The position numbers and the translations under genes are program-made. From positions 1 through 46,168 of the forward strand of contig SFLE01000018.1 of NCBI GenBank assembly GCA_004553495.1: DNA of 46,168 nt, written 5' to 3'. Shown here one piece after another: positions 8,408 through 15,546 of the stretch. Origin of the DNA: Clostridiales bacterium (GTDB lineage: Bacteria; Bacillota; Clostridia; Oscillospirales; Oscillospiraceae). The notes beneath the pieces are model-generated. The model worked only from the letters and a program-made list of their open reading frames with translations. It was not told where the DNA came from and did no database searches. Numbering within the stretch: the first letter of the stretch is position 1; each line of letters begins with the position of its first letter.

Positions 8408-9240
8408 GCGCCCACCTGCCTTCTCGCACGGAAAGCCCTGCGGTTTTCCTTTGTGCGCTTTGCATCGCGCTCCTGCAGGAGGTTCATGAGAACCATCACA
8501 ATAAGTATCGCGGCAAACAGAAGCGTAAACAGCGCATATATCTTCGGCTGGAGGGGCTTTTTGGTGTAGTTATATATCTCGACCGGCAGGGTGACAAATC
8601 TCGGGCCGTAGACAAAGTAGCTTATGACAAAATCGTCAAGGCTCATGGTAAACGCCATGAGGGCGCCTGATATGATGCCCGGCGTTATCTCGTGGATAAC
8701 GACCTTGTAAAACGCCTGCCACGGCGTGCAGCCGAGGTCCATCGCCGCCTCGCGCAGATTAGGATCCATCTGCCGCAGCTTAGGCATGACAGAAAGGATA
8801 ACATACGGCAGGTTGAAGGTTATGTGCGCGATAAGGAGCGTTGCAAAGCCGAGGATGTTGTTTATCTTCATCACCGTTCCGACGAACGCGAACAGCAATG
8901 CCAGCGAAACGCCGGTGACGATCTCGGGGTTTGTGAGCGGAATGTTCGTAACGCCCATGGTGAATCTGCGCAGCCGCGGTCCCATCGAGTGGATGCCGAG
9001 CGCTGCGGCAGTACCGAGGATAGTTGCGAACACCGAGGACAAAAGCGCGATGATAACGGAGTTTAGCAGCAGCGGCAGAAGAACGCCGTCGCGGAAAAGC
9101 TCGGAATAGTTATCGAGCGTAAAGCCCTTGAACACCGCAATATCCATGCCGCTGTTAAACGAGCCGACGGCAAGGACTATCATCGGGATATACAGGAACA
9201 GCAGGACGATGATCGTAAAAACCTTGTTGAAATTCTTCAC
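8404..9240 (-). CDS. potC: Spermidine/putrescine ABC transporter permease PotC
   Basis: Inner-membrane permease of 278 residues with about six helices. The cytoplasmic EAA loop is recognisable as EAAMDLGCTPWQAFYKVVIHE, which contacts the PotA ATPase. It overlaps potB upstream and potD downstream by four bases each, giving a tightly coupled operon. The tail is strongly basic. Confidence 0.93.
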   Translation of the reverse strand: MKNFNKVFTIIVLLFLYIPMIVLAVGSFNSGMDIAVFKGFTLDNYSELFRDGVLLPLLLNSVIIALLSSVFATILGTAAALGIHSMGPRLRRFTMGVTNIPLTNPEIVTGVSLALLFAFVGTVMKINNILGFATLLIAHITFNLPYVILSVMPKLRQMDPNLREAAMDLGCTPWQAFYKVVIHEITPGIISGALMAFTMSLDDFVISYFVYGPRFVTLPVEIYNYTKKPLQPKIYALFTLLFAAILIVMVLMNLLQERDAKRTKENRRAFRARRQVGA

Positions 9241-10049
9241 AGCGTTGCGACCTCCTCTTCCTCATCGCCGAAGCGGTTCATAACGCCGATGCAGACGAAT
9301 ATCATCACCATCAGTATAAGGCTTAGCGCTGCGCCGAGGTTTGGGTTATACGCCGTTTTGAACTGGCTTTCTATGACATCACCTATGAGCGTTGTGCCGG
9401 AGGAGCCGAGCTTCTGGGAGATGTAGAATGTGGAAACCGCCGGCACGAACACCATCGTAAAGCCCGAGATTATGCCGGGCACCGACAGCGGCAGGATAAC
9501 GCGGCGGAACACATTCACGCTGTTACAGCCGAGATCCTGCGCAGCCTCAATAAGGCGGCGGTCTATCTTCATGATAACTGTGTAAAGCGGCATTATCATA
9601 TACGGCAGGTAGTTATACACCATGCCCAGCACCACAGCGCCGTTGTTGCGGATAAGAGGAAGCGGCTGGAGCCCCAGCGAGGTAACGAAATTATTGATTA
9701 TGCCGGTATCCTCCGTTAAAGCTACCCACGCGAGAGTGCGCAGAAGAAAGCTTATGCACATAGGAAGCATCACGAGCATATACAGAAATCGCTGCGTCGT
9801 CTCCTTGCAGTTTGCGATGTAATACGCCACGGGGTAGCCTATTACCATGCAGATAAGCGAGGAGATGAGCGCGAGCCATATGCTCTTTATAAGTATCGGC
9901 ATATAGTTACCGAGGTTCGATATGTTTGCGAAGGTGAGCTCGCCCGTGGCGGCATCGGTGAACGCATAGTATGCAACGATGGCAAGCGGTACTATCGTAA
10001 ACAGCGCCATCCATACGAGATAGGGCGCGGCAAGAGCTTTATTCTTCAT
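9237..10049 (-). CDS. potB: Spermidine/putrescine ABC transporter permease PotB
   Basis: Permease of 270 residues with six predicted helices and the EAA-loop sequence EAAQDLGCNSVNVFRRVILP. A longer reading upstream gives a low-complexity Ser/Thr/Arg tail that is the antiframe of potA, so the ATG at 10049, preceded by GGAGGGCGGCGAAG, is taken as the start. It overlaps the end of potA by 11 bases. With PotC it forms the polyamine channel. Confidence 0.92.
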   Translation of the reverse strand: MKNKALAAPYLVWMALFTIVPLAIVAYYAFTDAATGELTFANISNLGNYMPILIKSIWLALISSLICMVIGYPVAYYIANCKETTQRFLYMLVMLPMCISFLLRTLAWVALTEDTGIINNFVTSLGLQPLPLIRNNGAVVLGMVYNYLPYMIMPLYTVIMKIDRRLIEAAQDLGCNSVNVFRRVILPLSVPGIISGFTMVFVPAVSTFYISQKLGSSGTTLIGDVIESQFKTAYNPNLGAALSLILMVMIFVCIGVMNRFGDEEEEVATL

Positions 10050-11205
10050 CTTCGCCGCCCTCCGCAGGCTCCTCGCTCTCTTCATCGTCATCGGGATAGA
10101 GGTCGGGGTCGTCCATCTCGTCGTACTCGGCGGAGTAGGAGCTGTAGTCGCCAAACTGTCCGGAGTACTCGCTCTTGTGCATGATGTGGATATCCTCGGG
10201 CTCAAGGCGGATGCCGATATACGAGCCGACATCATAGAAGTCGGTGGTCTGTATGAGCCACTTGAAGCCCTTGAAATCTACTATGGTGTCATAGTGCACG
10301 CCCTTGAAGGTGACGGAGGTCACCGTTCCGCACAGGTGCCCGTCGTCGGGCGCGACAATGTCGATGTCCTCGGGGCGGATAACGACATCGACCGGCTCGT
10401 TTTTCTCAAAGCCAGCATCGACGCACTTAAATCTTCTGCCGAAGAATTTCACGAGCCTGTCCTCGAGCATAACGCCGTCGAGAATGTTGCTCTCGCCGAT
10501 GAAGTCAGCAACGAACGCGTTTTTCGGCTCGTTGTAAATATCCTCGGGAGTTCCGATCTGCTGGATGCGTCCCTTATCCATGACAACGACTGTGTCGGAC
10601 ATGGACAGCGCCTCCTCCTGATCGTGAGTTACATATATAAAAGTGATGCCCATCGCCTGCTGGATGCGTTTGAGCTCGTTCTGCATATCCTTTCTAAGGC
10701 GCAGGTCGAGCGCTCCGAGCGGCTCGTCAAGAAGCAGCACCTTAGGACGGTTTACCAGAGCCCTCGCAATGGCGACACGCTGCTGCTGACCTCCCGAGAG
10801 CTGAGACACCTTGCGGTTTTCAAAACCCTTGAGGCTTACTATCTCGAGCATTTCGGTAACGCGGTCGTCTATCTCCTGCTCGGGAAGCTTTGCAAGGCGC
10901 AGCCCGAAAGCCACATTCTCATACACATCCAGATGCGGAAACAGAGCATATTTCTGAAAAACAGTGTTCACCTTTCTCTTGTGAGGCGGGACATCATTTA
11001 TCCTCTCGCCGTCAAAAAGCACATCTCCGCCGGTGGGCTTGATAAAACCGCCGATTATTCTGAGCGTGGTGGTTTTGCCGCAGCCGGAGGGACCGAGCAG
11101 CGTGAGGAATTCCTTATCATTGAAATACAGGTTAATATCGTCTAAAACGATCTCGTCGTCAAACGCCATTTGACAGTTCACAAGGCGAATGAGTTCTTTG
11201 GACAT
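10039..11205 (-). CDS. potA: Spermidine/putrescine ABC transporter ATPase PotA
   Basis: Cytoplasmic ATPase of 388 residues. It has Walker A GPSGCGKTT (about 38-46), Q-loop, signature LSGGQQQR and Walker B VLLLDEPLGALD, followed by a C-terminal TOBE-type regulatory domain. The last 30 residues are a highly acidic tail (DDPDLYPDDDEESEE...), longer than in most PotA proteins. A strong GGGGGAGG ribosome site precedes the ATG. It is the first gene of the potA-B-C-D operon and energises polyamine uptake. Confidence 0.95.
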   Translation of the reverse strand: MSKELIRLVNCQMAFDDEIVLDDINLYFNDKEFLTLLGPSGCGKTTTLRIIGGFIKPTGGDVLFDGERINDVPPHKRKVNTVFQKYALFPHLDVYENVAFGLRLAKLPEQEIDDRVTEMLEIVSLKGFENRKVSQLSGGQQQRVAIARALVNRPKVLLLDEPLGALDLRLRKDMQNELKRIQQAMGITFIYVTHDQEEALSMSDTVVVMDKGRIQQIGTPEDIYNEPKNAFVADFIGESNILDGVMLEDRLVKFFGRRFKCVDAGFEKNEPVDVVIRPEDIDIVAPDDGHLCGTVTSVTFKGVHYDTIVDFKGFKWLIQTTDFYDVGSYIGIRLEPEDIHIMHKSEYSGQFGDYSSYSAEYDEMDDPDLYPDDDEESEEPAEGGEDEE

Positions 11206-11239
11206 TTATCCTCCCCCATTTCTTAAAATAAAATATGAG

Positions 11240-11275
11240 AAAGGACACCTCGGACCTGCGTCCGGAGTGTCCTTT
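11240..11275 (-). promoter_or_regulatory. Leader hairpin at the 5' end of the pot transcript, also possible rluA terminator
   Basis: Nine-base perfect arms (AAAGGACAC / GTGTCCTTT) continue into a further near-perfect CCGGAC/GTCCGa stem. On the minus strand a T-rich stretch follows. Because the pot promoter lies upstream at 11287-11315, this hairpin falls within the first bases of the pot mRNA, while also lying 3' of rluA. It may terminate rluA read-through, cap the pot leader or attenuate it. Confidence 0.65.
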
Positions 11276-11286
11276 GCATCGTGAAC

Positions 11287-11315
11287 AATATACATAATAA
11301 ATCCCGCAAAGTCAA
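11287..11315 (-). promoter_or_regulatory. Sigma-A promoter of potABCD
   Basis: -35 TTGACT (11310-11315), a 17-base spacer and -10 TATATT (11287-11292) on the minus strand. The predicted start lies near 11280, giving a leader of about 75 bases. Confidence 0.75.
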
Positions 11316-11344
11316 CAACTTTCCGCATTTTTTGCGAGAATTTT

Positions 11345-12322
11345 TCAAACGGTGTCAAGACTCGTGATACCAAAGTATTTTTCAGCAAAATCAACGGTTT
11401 TCACGGTGAAGGTTTTTCCCCTGAGGTACTCCAGAATGCCCGCGTCGGTCGAGAAGGCAAACTCGAGCTTATACGAGTAAAGCGCCTGTCCCTTTTCCGC
11501 GAAATTCTTGTTGAAGCGCTCGCTGCCGTACTTTCCGTCGCCCAAAAGCGGCATACCTGCGTGTGCCATCTGCGCGCGTATCTGGTGCGTTCTTCCGGTG
11601 AGCAGCCTGCACTCCATGAGCGACAGCGCACCCGCGGTCTTTATGAGCCGGTACTCGGTCACCGCAGTCTTTGCACCCGGCTCGGGGCGGTTTTTGACAT
11701 ACACCTGATTTTTCGCCGCATCCTTGAAAAGATAGTTCTCAAGTCTGCCGCGCGGCTGCTTGGGTCTGCCCTGCACGGCGCACAGGTAGTATTTTTCAAT
11801 CTTCCTGTCGCGGATCTTGTCATTTAATATCCTAAGCGCCTCGGCATTCTTCGCCGCGATAACTATGCCGCCGGTGTTGCGGTCAATGCGGTTGCACAGG
11901 GCCGGTGCGAATGAGTTCTCACCCTTGGGGTCCCACTCGCCGTTCTGGGCAAGATATGCCTGAATGTTTGCGATGAGCGTGTTATAATCCCATGCGCCCG
12001 CGCTGTGGCACAGCACTCCCGGCTTTTTGTCGGCAAGCAGGATGTTCTCATCCTCGTAAACAATATTTATCCTCGGCTTTCCGACCTTGAGATACGCGTT
12101 TTCCTCGCGCGGCTTTTCAAAAAACTCATCGTTTATGTAAAGGCTCAGAACATCGCCCTCGTTAAGGCGAGTGTCGCGCTTTGCGCCCTTTCCGTTAAGC
12201 TTAATACGCTTTATCCTTATGTACTTTTGCAGCAGCGTTTCCGGCAGAAGCGGCACGGCTTTTCCGACAAACCGGTCGAGCCGCTGCCCCGCGTCGTTTC
12301 GCCTGACAGTCAATTCCTTCAT
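11345..12322 (-). CDS. RluA-family 23S rRNA pseudouridine synthase
   Basis: Protein of 325 residues. An N-terminal S4 RNA-binding domain (about 1-75, beginning VRRNDAGQRLDRF) is followed by the RluA catalytic domain. The catalytic aspartate is in CNRIDRNTGGIVIAAK, and a GRTHQIRAQMAHAGMPLLGD segment is typical of RluC/RluD relatives. It isomerises specific uridines in 23S rRNA; the target position cannot be told from sequence. The ATG at 12322 has no ribosome site and lies seven bases after a perfect -10 box, so the mRNA may be leaderless. Confidence 0.92.
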   Translation of the reverse strand: MKELTVRRNDAGQRLDRFVGKAVPLLPETLLQKYIRIKRIKLNGKGAKRDTRLNEGDVLSLYINDEFFEKPREENAYLKVGKPRINIVYEDENILLADKKPGVLCHSAGAWDYNTLIANIQAYLAQNGEWDPKGENSFAPALCNRIDRNTGGIVIAAKNAEALRILNDKIRDRKIEKYYLCAVQGRPKQPRGRLENYLFKDAAKNQVYVKNRPEPGAKTAVTEYRLIKTAGALSLMECRLLTGRTHQIRAQMAHAGMPLLGDGKYGSERFNKNFAEKGQALYSYKLEFAFSTDAGILEYLRGKTFTVKTVDFAEKYFGITSLDTV

Positions 12323-12329
12323 ATCGGGT

Positions 12330-12359
12330 ATTATACACGCCGAGGCGCAAAAAAATCAA
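12330..12359 (-). promoter_or_regulatory. Promoter of the rluA-family gene, predicted leaderless start
   Basis: -10 TATAAT (12330-12335) and -35 TTGATT (12354-12359) with an 18-base spacer; the -35 overlaps the preceding terminator. Initiation seven bases past the -10 would fall on the A of the start codon. Confidence 0.6.
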
Positions 12360-12386
12360 GCCCCCGAAGCTTTTCGGGAGCTTGAT
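12349..12386 (-). terminator. Intrinsic terminator of the 28-residue peptide gene
   Basis: A 14-base stem with one mismatch (12355-12368 with 12373-12386, loop GCTT) is followed by seven T residues on the minus strand. It begins 15 bases after the stop of the small ORF. Confidence 0.9.
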
Positions 12387-12401
12387 GATATATCTTAATG
12401 C

Positions 12402-12488
12402 TCAGTAAGCCTCATGCATACCCTTAATGGTCATCCATACCATGCCTGCAAGATAAGCTGCTCCGAAAATACCGATTCCTGCTAACAT
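12402..12488 (-). CDS. Small 28-residue single-helix membrane peptide
   Basis: ATG at 12488 to TGA at 12402 encodes 28 residues: the first 20 are MLAGIGIFGAAYLAGMVWMT and the last eight IKGMHEAY. It is a glycine-rich hydrophobic helix with a short polar C terminus, fitting one membrane span. An AAAGGAGC ribosome site lies nine bases upstream, a TATAAT promoter at 12544-12571 lies in front, and a strong terminator follows. This full set of expression signals on a free-standing minigene argues that it is real. I do not recognise a family; small accessory subunits of transporters or oxidases have this size and shape. Confidence 0.7.
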   Translation of the reverse strand: MLAGIGIFGAAYLAGMVWMTIKGMHEAY

Positions 12489-12543
12489 TACTGTGCGCTC
12501 CTTTCAAATTTAGGCGTCTAGTTAATTTCTCCTTGCATTTTTC

Positions 12544-12571
12544 ATTATAGCTATTTCGCCGAAGAAATCAA
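12544..12571 (-). promoter_or_regulatory. Sigma-A promoter of the 28-residue peptide gene
   Basis: -35 TTGATT (12566-12571), a 16-base spacer and -10 TATAAT (12544-12549) on the minus strand; the predicted leader is about 50 bases. A second TATAAT (12607-12612), lying in a TTGTG/CACAA inverted repeat (12601-12617), may be an additional weak promoter. Confidence 0.65.
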
Positions 12572-13016
12572 CTGTTTTTCACAAATCGGAGTTTTCGTTT
12601 TTGTGCATTATACACAATTGAAACCGTTTTGCAGCACCAATTTCAAAACTTGCAAAACCTGCATTCCTGCAATTTTGCAATATGCATACGCTCAGGCTTC
12701 ATAATTCGTTTTTTTGCTGTCAAGCCAGATATTCGCCTCATTTTTGCAAGTTTTCATGCGTTGGCTATGCAAATTTGAGCTTTATCCTGAATGCGGCTTC
12801 AAATTTGCCTGCGATTTCGCCTCAAAAAAGCTGCATTTTTTCTTTACCTCGGCAGCGTAGCAGGTGCGGCAAATACCCGTGCGGCAGCGATTTGATAAGA
12901 GCTTGTTAAGAATTTCGTAAAAACGGTACAGCACCCGCACATTTTGCCGTGCAATTGTATCGGCAAGCGCTCCAAGGTGCCTTTGCCGCTTGCAAGAGCG
13001 GCGTCTGCCATTGTGC

Positions 13017-13048
13017 AAAAAAATCAGCCGTCCCTCAGGACGACTGAT
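13017..13048 (-). terminator. Intrinsic terminator of the yabP-yabQ-divIC-S1 cluster
   Basis: An 11-base stem with one mismatch (13023-13033 with 13038-13048, four-base loop) is followed by seven T residues on the minus strand, eight bases after the S1 gene. Confidence 0.9.
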
Positions 13049-13056
13049 AAATGGGC

Positions 13057-13500
13057 TTATTTTCTTCTCCTGGAGCGTCCGCGATCGGCATACATGGGGT
13101 TTCCGGCAATACGGCTGTCCGACTCCTTCATAAACTGCTTGAGCTTATCTTCAAATGCCTGATCGCCCGTAGGCTCGGCGACCTGACCCGCCGGCTGCGC
13201 GGGCTTTGCCTCCGGTCTGGGCTGATGCGCCCTCTCGGGACGGCGGCGCTGCTCGGGCACACTTTCCTCGGTGCGCTTTATCGACAGGTTTATCTTATCG
13301 CCGTTTATGCCGATGACCTTGACCTTTACGGTCTGCCCCACCGACACATATTGCGAAATATCGCTTACATATGTATTCGCTATCTCCGATATGTGCACAA
13401 GACCGCTCTTGCCATCCGGAAGGTTTACAAAAGCGCCGAATTTGGTTACTCCGCTGACTTTACCCTCAAGGATCGCTCCGACTTCAGGCTGCATATGCAT
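13057..13500 (-). CDS. S1 RNA-binding domain protein (YabR-like)
   Basis: Protein of 147 residues. A single S1/OB-fold RNA-binding domain occupies about residues 4-76, with the characteristic GxVTKFGAFVNLPDGKSGLVH core. A Pro/Arg/Glu-rich linker and a short basic C terminus ending RGRSRRRK follow. In Bacillus the S1 protein YabR lies just after divIC, and the same order is kept here, 13 bases after the divIC stop. GGAG precedes the ATG by four bases. It probably binds RNA or ribosomes; the exact role is unknown. Confidence 0.88.
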   Translation of the reverse strand: MHMQPEVGAILEGKVSGVTKFGAFVNLPDGKSGLVHISEIANTYVSDISQYVSVGQTVKVKVIGINGDKINLSIKRTEESVPEQRRRPERAHQPRPEAKPAQPAGQVAEPTGDQAFEDKLKQFMKESDSRIAGNPMYADRGRSRRRK

Positions 13501-13513
13501 TTGACTCCAATCT

Positions 13514-13783
13514 TTAGTTTATATCTGTAAACACTGTTTCATCCGCGCCTATGAGCCTGAGCCTTTGACGAGCCTCACTCTCCGCGCCGGACGAGTCGGC
13601 TGCCGCCTCTATCCTGTCGCCGAGTTCCTGAGCCGTCTCCTGCGCCTGCTCTATCTCGGCTTTCAGCAGACTGGTCTGCTCCATCGCGTCTTTCAGGTCT
13701 TCCTTGATGTTTACCAGGTTCAGAATAGCATATACGACCAGTATCGTCAATGCCAGACCGACTATCGTCGTCGATTTTTTCAT
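13514..13783 (-). CDS. divIC: Septum formation initiator, FtsB/DivIC family
   Basis: Small bitopic division protein of 89 residues: a short cytoplasmic start, one transmembrane helix (about 7-24), then a coiled coil (about 27-62) and an acidic C-terminal part. This is the DivIC/FtsB plan, which partners FtsL and DivIB at the division septum. Position between yabQ and the S1 gene supports the call. The yabQ reading frame runs 209 bases into this gene in another frame. A TTGCAA-16-TACAAT promoter inside yabQ (13822-13849) could give it vegetative expression. Confidence 0.85.
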   Translation of the reverse strand: MKKSTTIVGLALTILVVYAILNLVNIKEDLKDAMEQTSLLKAEIEQAQETAQELGDRIEAAADSSGAESEARQRLRLIGADETVFTDIN

Positions 13784-14213
13784 TCCGTCTCAAAACTCCC
13801 TTTTCGGTTTTCCTCATTAGCATTGTACAGCAGTTGGCGAATTTTGCAAAGAGTTTTTTGACGGTTTTTGAAAATATTCCTAATACTTTTCTTATCGGGC
13901 GGAAAATAACGGCGAAAAAGCCGGCAATTGCATCCAGCAGCTTCAAAACGGCAGGGCTCAAAAGCAGCATATACAGGGCAAAGCCCAGTATGACCGAGCA
14001 CAGCATGAATATATGCATCGACCCTCCTCCTATGTCCATGCCGAGCGAAAACACCGATGCGAGAGAAGCCATCCAGAACAGCACATCCGGCACGGCGTTT
14101 GAGCCGGTCCTACGCCTTATCACGCGCATGACATCGTACAGACCGCCGAGCAGAAATCCGAGCATCACCGACGCCGCGACCTGCGCGAGCTGAAGCGAAA
14201 CGGGAGTCTGCAT
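13575..14213 (-). CDS. yabQ: Spore cortex biosynthesis protein YabQ, with an odd C-terminal extension
   Basis: Membrane protein of the YabQ family, needed in Bacillus for spore cortex formation. The N-terminal 130 residues fit the family: a helix with LLGGLYDVMRVIRR, further helices, then a basic amphipathic FRPIRKVLGIFSKTVKKLF region. The natural end should be near 13780. Here the frame continues another 60 or so residues, rich in Arg, Gly and Asp, which are simply the alternate frame of divIC. Another frame ends at 13780 with an ATGA overlap to divIC, so a small indel may have removed the original stop. It starts directly after the yabP stop (TAAATG). Confidence 0.8.
   Translation of the reverse strand: MQTPVSLQLAQVAASVMLGFLLGGLYDVMRVIRRRTGSNAVPDVLFWMASLASVFSLGMDIGGGSMHIFMLCSVILGFALYMLLLSPAVLKLLDAIAGFFAVIFRPIRKVLGIFSKTVKKLFAKFANCCTMLMRKTEKGVLRRNEKIDDDSRSGIDDTGRICYSEPGKHQGRPERRDGADQSAESRDRAGAGDGSGTRRQDRGGSRLVRRGE
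13822..13849 (-). promoter_or_regulatory. Internal sigma-A promoter for divIC and the S1 gene
   Basis: -35 TTGCAA (13844-13849), 16-base spacer, -10 TACAAT (13822-13827) on the minus strand, inside the 3' part of yabQ. It would separate vegetative divIC expression from sporulation-specific yabPQ. Confidence 0.5.
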
Positions 14214-14501
14214 TTAGCCGAAAAGCCGCTGCCAGAAGCCGCCCTGGGTCTGCTTTTCCTCATAGCTGAGCTCATTTATGACCCCCTCAACGCTGAGCTG
14301 ACCAACATCAAGGCTTATCTTACCGATGTGCAGTCCGCTGCCGCGGACTATAAGGTCGCCCTGACTTGTGTTCATAACGATAACGGTCTCGTCAAAGCTC
14401 TCGACATCCTCAACACCGGTGACATTCATTCTGCACCTGTCCTCCATGCTCACGCTGTGCGCCTTCGCAGCCGGTGCTTTTGCTTTTTCATCATATGCCA
14501 T
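14214..14501 (-). CDS. yabP: Sporulation protein YabP
   Basis: Protein of 95 residues of the YabP/YqfC family, a beta-rich fold with the typical NVTGVEDVESFDE start and a GLHIGKISLDVGQLSVEG core, ending in the hydrophobic tail FWQRLFG. In Bacillus YabP works with YabQ in forespore-coat/cortex assembly under sigma-E. GGGAGG lies eight bases before the ATG. It is the first gene of the yabP-yabQ-divIC-S1 cluster, an arrangement that marks the organism as an endospore former. Confidence 0.93.
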   Translation of the reverse strand: MAYDEKAKAPAAKAHSVSMEDRCRMNVTGVEDVESFDETVIVMNTSQGDLIVRGSGLHIGKISLDVGQLSVEGVINELSYEEKQTQGGFWQRLFG

Positions 14502-14525
14502 AAGTACGCCCTCCCTTTTTGTACA

Positions 14526-14554
14526 AGCATATGACCCACGGATGTTAAAAATGC
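14526..14554 (-). promoter_or_regulatory. Possible sigma-E promoter of yabP
   Basis: The minus strand has GCATTTT (14548-14554), a 14-base spacer and CATATGCT (14526-14533), close to the sigma-E pattern GCATATT-14-CATACAnT. The -35 overlaps the DUF523 terminator. Bacillus yabP is a sigma-E gene, which supports this otherwise short match. Confidence 0.4.
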
Positions 14555-14574
14555 GCTCTTTCAGAGCGCATTTT
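14548..14574 (-). terminator. Terminator of the 12-gene operon, overlapping the DUF523 stop codon
   Basis: A perfect 12-base stem (AAAATGCGCTCT with AGAGCGCATTTT, loop of three) includes the last codons and TGA of the DUF523 gene and is followed by T residues on the minus strand. Confidence 0.85.
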
Positions 14575-14986
14575 CGTCTATAACGGTGATGCCGTGTTTT
14601 TTCAAAAGCTCCGCCGTTACTCCGTCGCCGGAGACTATGGTTCCGGTGAAGGTGCCGTCGTATATCGTGCCGCTGCCGCAGGAGGGGCTGTTTTTCTTGA
14701 GAATCGCCAGTTTCGCGCCGAAAAGCCCGGCAAGATACAGCGCTGCCTCGGCGCCCCTTTGAAACTGCTCAGTTACATCGGCTCCGGTTTTGGATACCAC
14801 TCCTCCGCCCAGACGCTCAGACGGTGTGCGCGGCGTTGTAAGTCCACCGTAGCACTCGGGGCACACAGGTATGAGCTCATATCGCTCCCTGAGCATTTCG
14901 AGCGTTTCTTCGGGAAGCTTGTTGCTTTTCCCGTCGTATCTGCACCGCACGCCGAGCAGGCACGCGGATATTATAACCTTTTCCAT
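14561..14986 (-). CDS. DUF523 family protein
   Basis: Protein of 141 residues with the full DUF523 signature: ISACLLGVRCRYDG near the N terminus, PVCPECYGGL, the TPRTPSERLGG segment and KKNSPSCGSGTIYDG. The conserved cysteines suggest a metal- or cluster-binding or thiol-based activity, but no function is established for the family. The ATG at 14986 is preferred over a GTG three bases upstream because GGAG then sits six bases away; it overlaps the rhomboid stop as TGATG. It is the last gene of the long operon, ending inside a terminator hairpin. Confidence 0.85.
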   Translation of the reverse strand: MEKVIISACLLGVRCRYDGKSNKLPEETLEMLRERYELIPVCPECYGGLTTPRTPSERLGGGVVSKTGADVTEQFQRGAEAALYLAGLFGAKLAILKKNSPSCGSGTIYDGTFTGTIVSGDGVTAELLKKHGITVIDENAL

Positions 14987-15546
14987 CACCGTCTCCTCAA
15001 GCCCAATACCGCGCCGCAGATGCCGCCGATTATGTGCGTAAGCTGCGAAACATTGTCTTTGAGCATAACGCCGTCAACTATCTCGTTGCCGAGGTAGAGG
15101 ATGAGAACGAGAATGAGCGTTATCGGGATATACCCGTCGCGCATACCGGCAAGGGATGCCATGACTATCATCATAAACACTATGCCCGATGCGCCCATGA
15201 GCATGGAGCCCGGGAACAGAAACCAGTAGATAACGCCGGACACGAGCGCCGTTATTATGATGGCGCTGAGAATGTTTCTGCTGCCGTATTTCTCCTCAAG
15301 CCCGGGACCCACGACGAGTATCATCATCATGTTGCCGATATAGTGACTGTAATCGGCGTGACCAAGGACATGGAGGATAAAGCGCGGGTATGTAAGAATA
15401 TCCGCCAGCGACGAATGCCACACGCTGAAAAGATATGTGGTCGTCCAGCCGTCGGTGAGCTTGCCGAGGATAAGCGCGGCAAGCGAAATGAGTGCAAATG
15501 TCAGGGTGACCGGCGCATTATACTGAAGTCTGAAAAGTCTCTTCAT
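14986..15546 (-). CDS. Rhomboid-family intramembrane serine protease
   Basis: Polytopic protein of 186 residues with about six helices. The catalytic serine is Ser120 in GASGIVFMM and the catalytic histidine His171 in LTHIIGGICGAV. The HxxxN motif of helix 2 is present at His68-Asn72 (HYIGN). All residues needed for activity are therefore visible. Substrate unknown. It overlaps the macro-domain gene upstream (ATGA) and the DUF523 gene downstream. Confidence 0.9.
   Translation of the reverse strand: MKRLFRLQYNAPVTLTFALISLAALILGKLTDGWTTTYLFSVWHSSLADILTYPRFILHVLGHADYSHYIGNMMMILVVGPGLEEKYGSRNILSAIIITALVSGVIYWFLFPGSMLMGASGIVFMMIVMASLAGMRDGYIPITLILVLILYLGNEIVDGVMLKDNVSQLTHIIGGICGAVLGLRRR

Larger units (their letters stand above)
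12489..13056. other. Non-coding region of 568 bases
   Basis: The left end carries the promoter and leader of the 28-residue peptide; the right end is the terminator of the S1-domain gene. In between are a perfect 13-base inverted repeat (AAAACTTGCAAAA at 12645-12657, its complement at 12742-12754) and GC-rich sequence with no convincing ORF in any frame. A short cysteine-containing reading frame (13018-12782, minus) lacks a ribosome site and looks like chance or a remnant. Confidence 0.5.

Noticed and set aside
12402..12488. 28-residue peptide as a small subunit of the NSS symporter (MetS-like)
   Set aside because: The symporter gene is 17 kb away and the sequence does not clearly match small symporter subunits I know; left as unknown.
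12782..13018. 78-codon minus-strand cysteine-containing frame
   Set aside because: No ribosome site, it starts inside the terminator area of the S1 gene, and composition looks random.
13780..14001. 73-codon minus-strand frame within yabQ as a separate gene
   Set aside because: It has no start signals; it only matters as the frame in which yabQ would end with an ATGA overlap to divIC.
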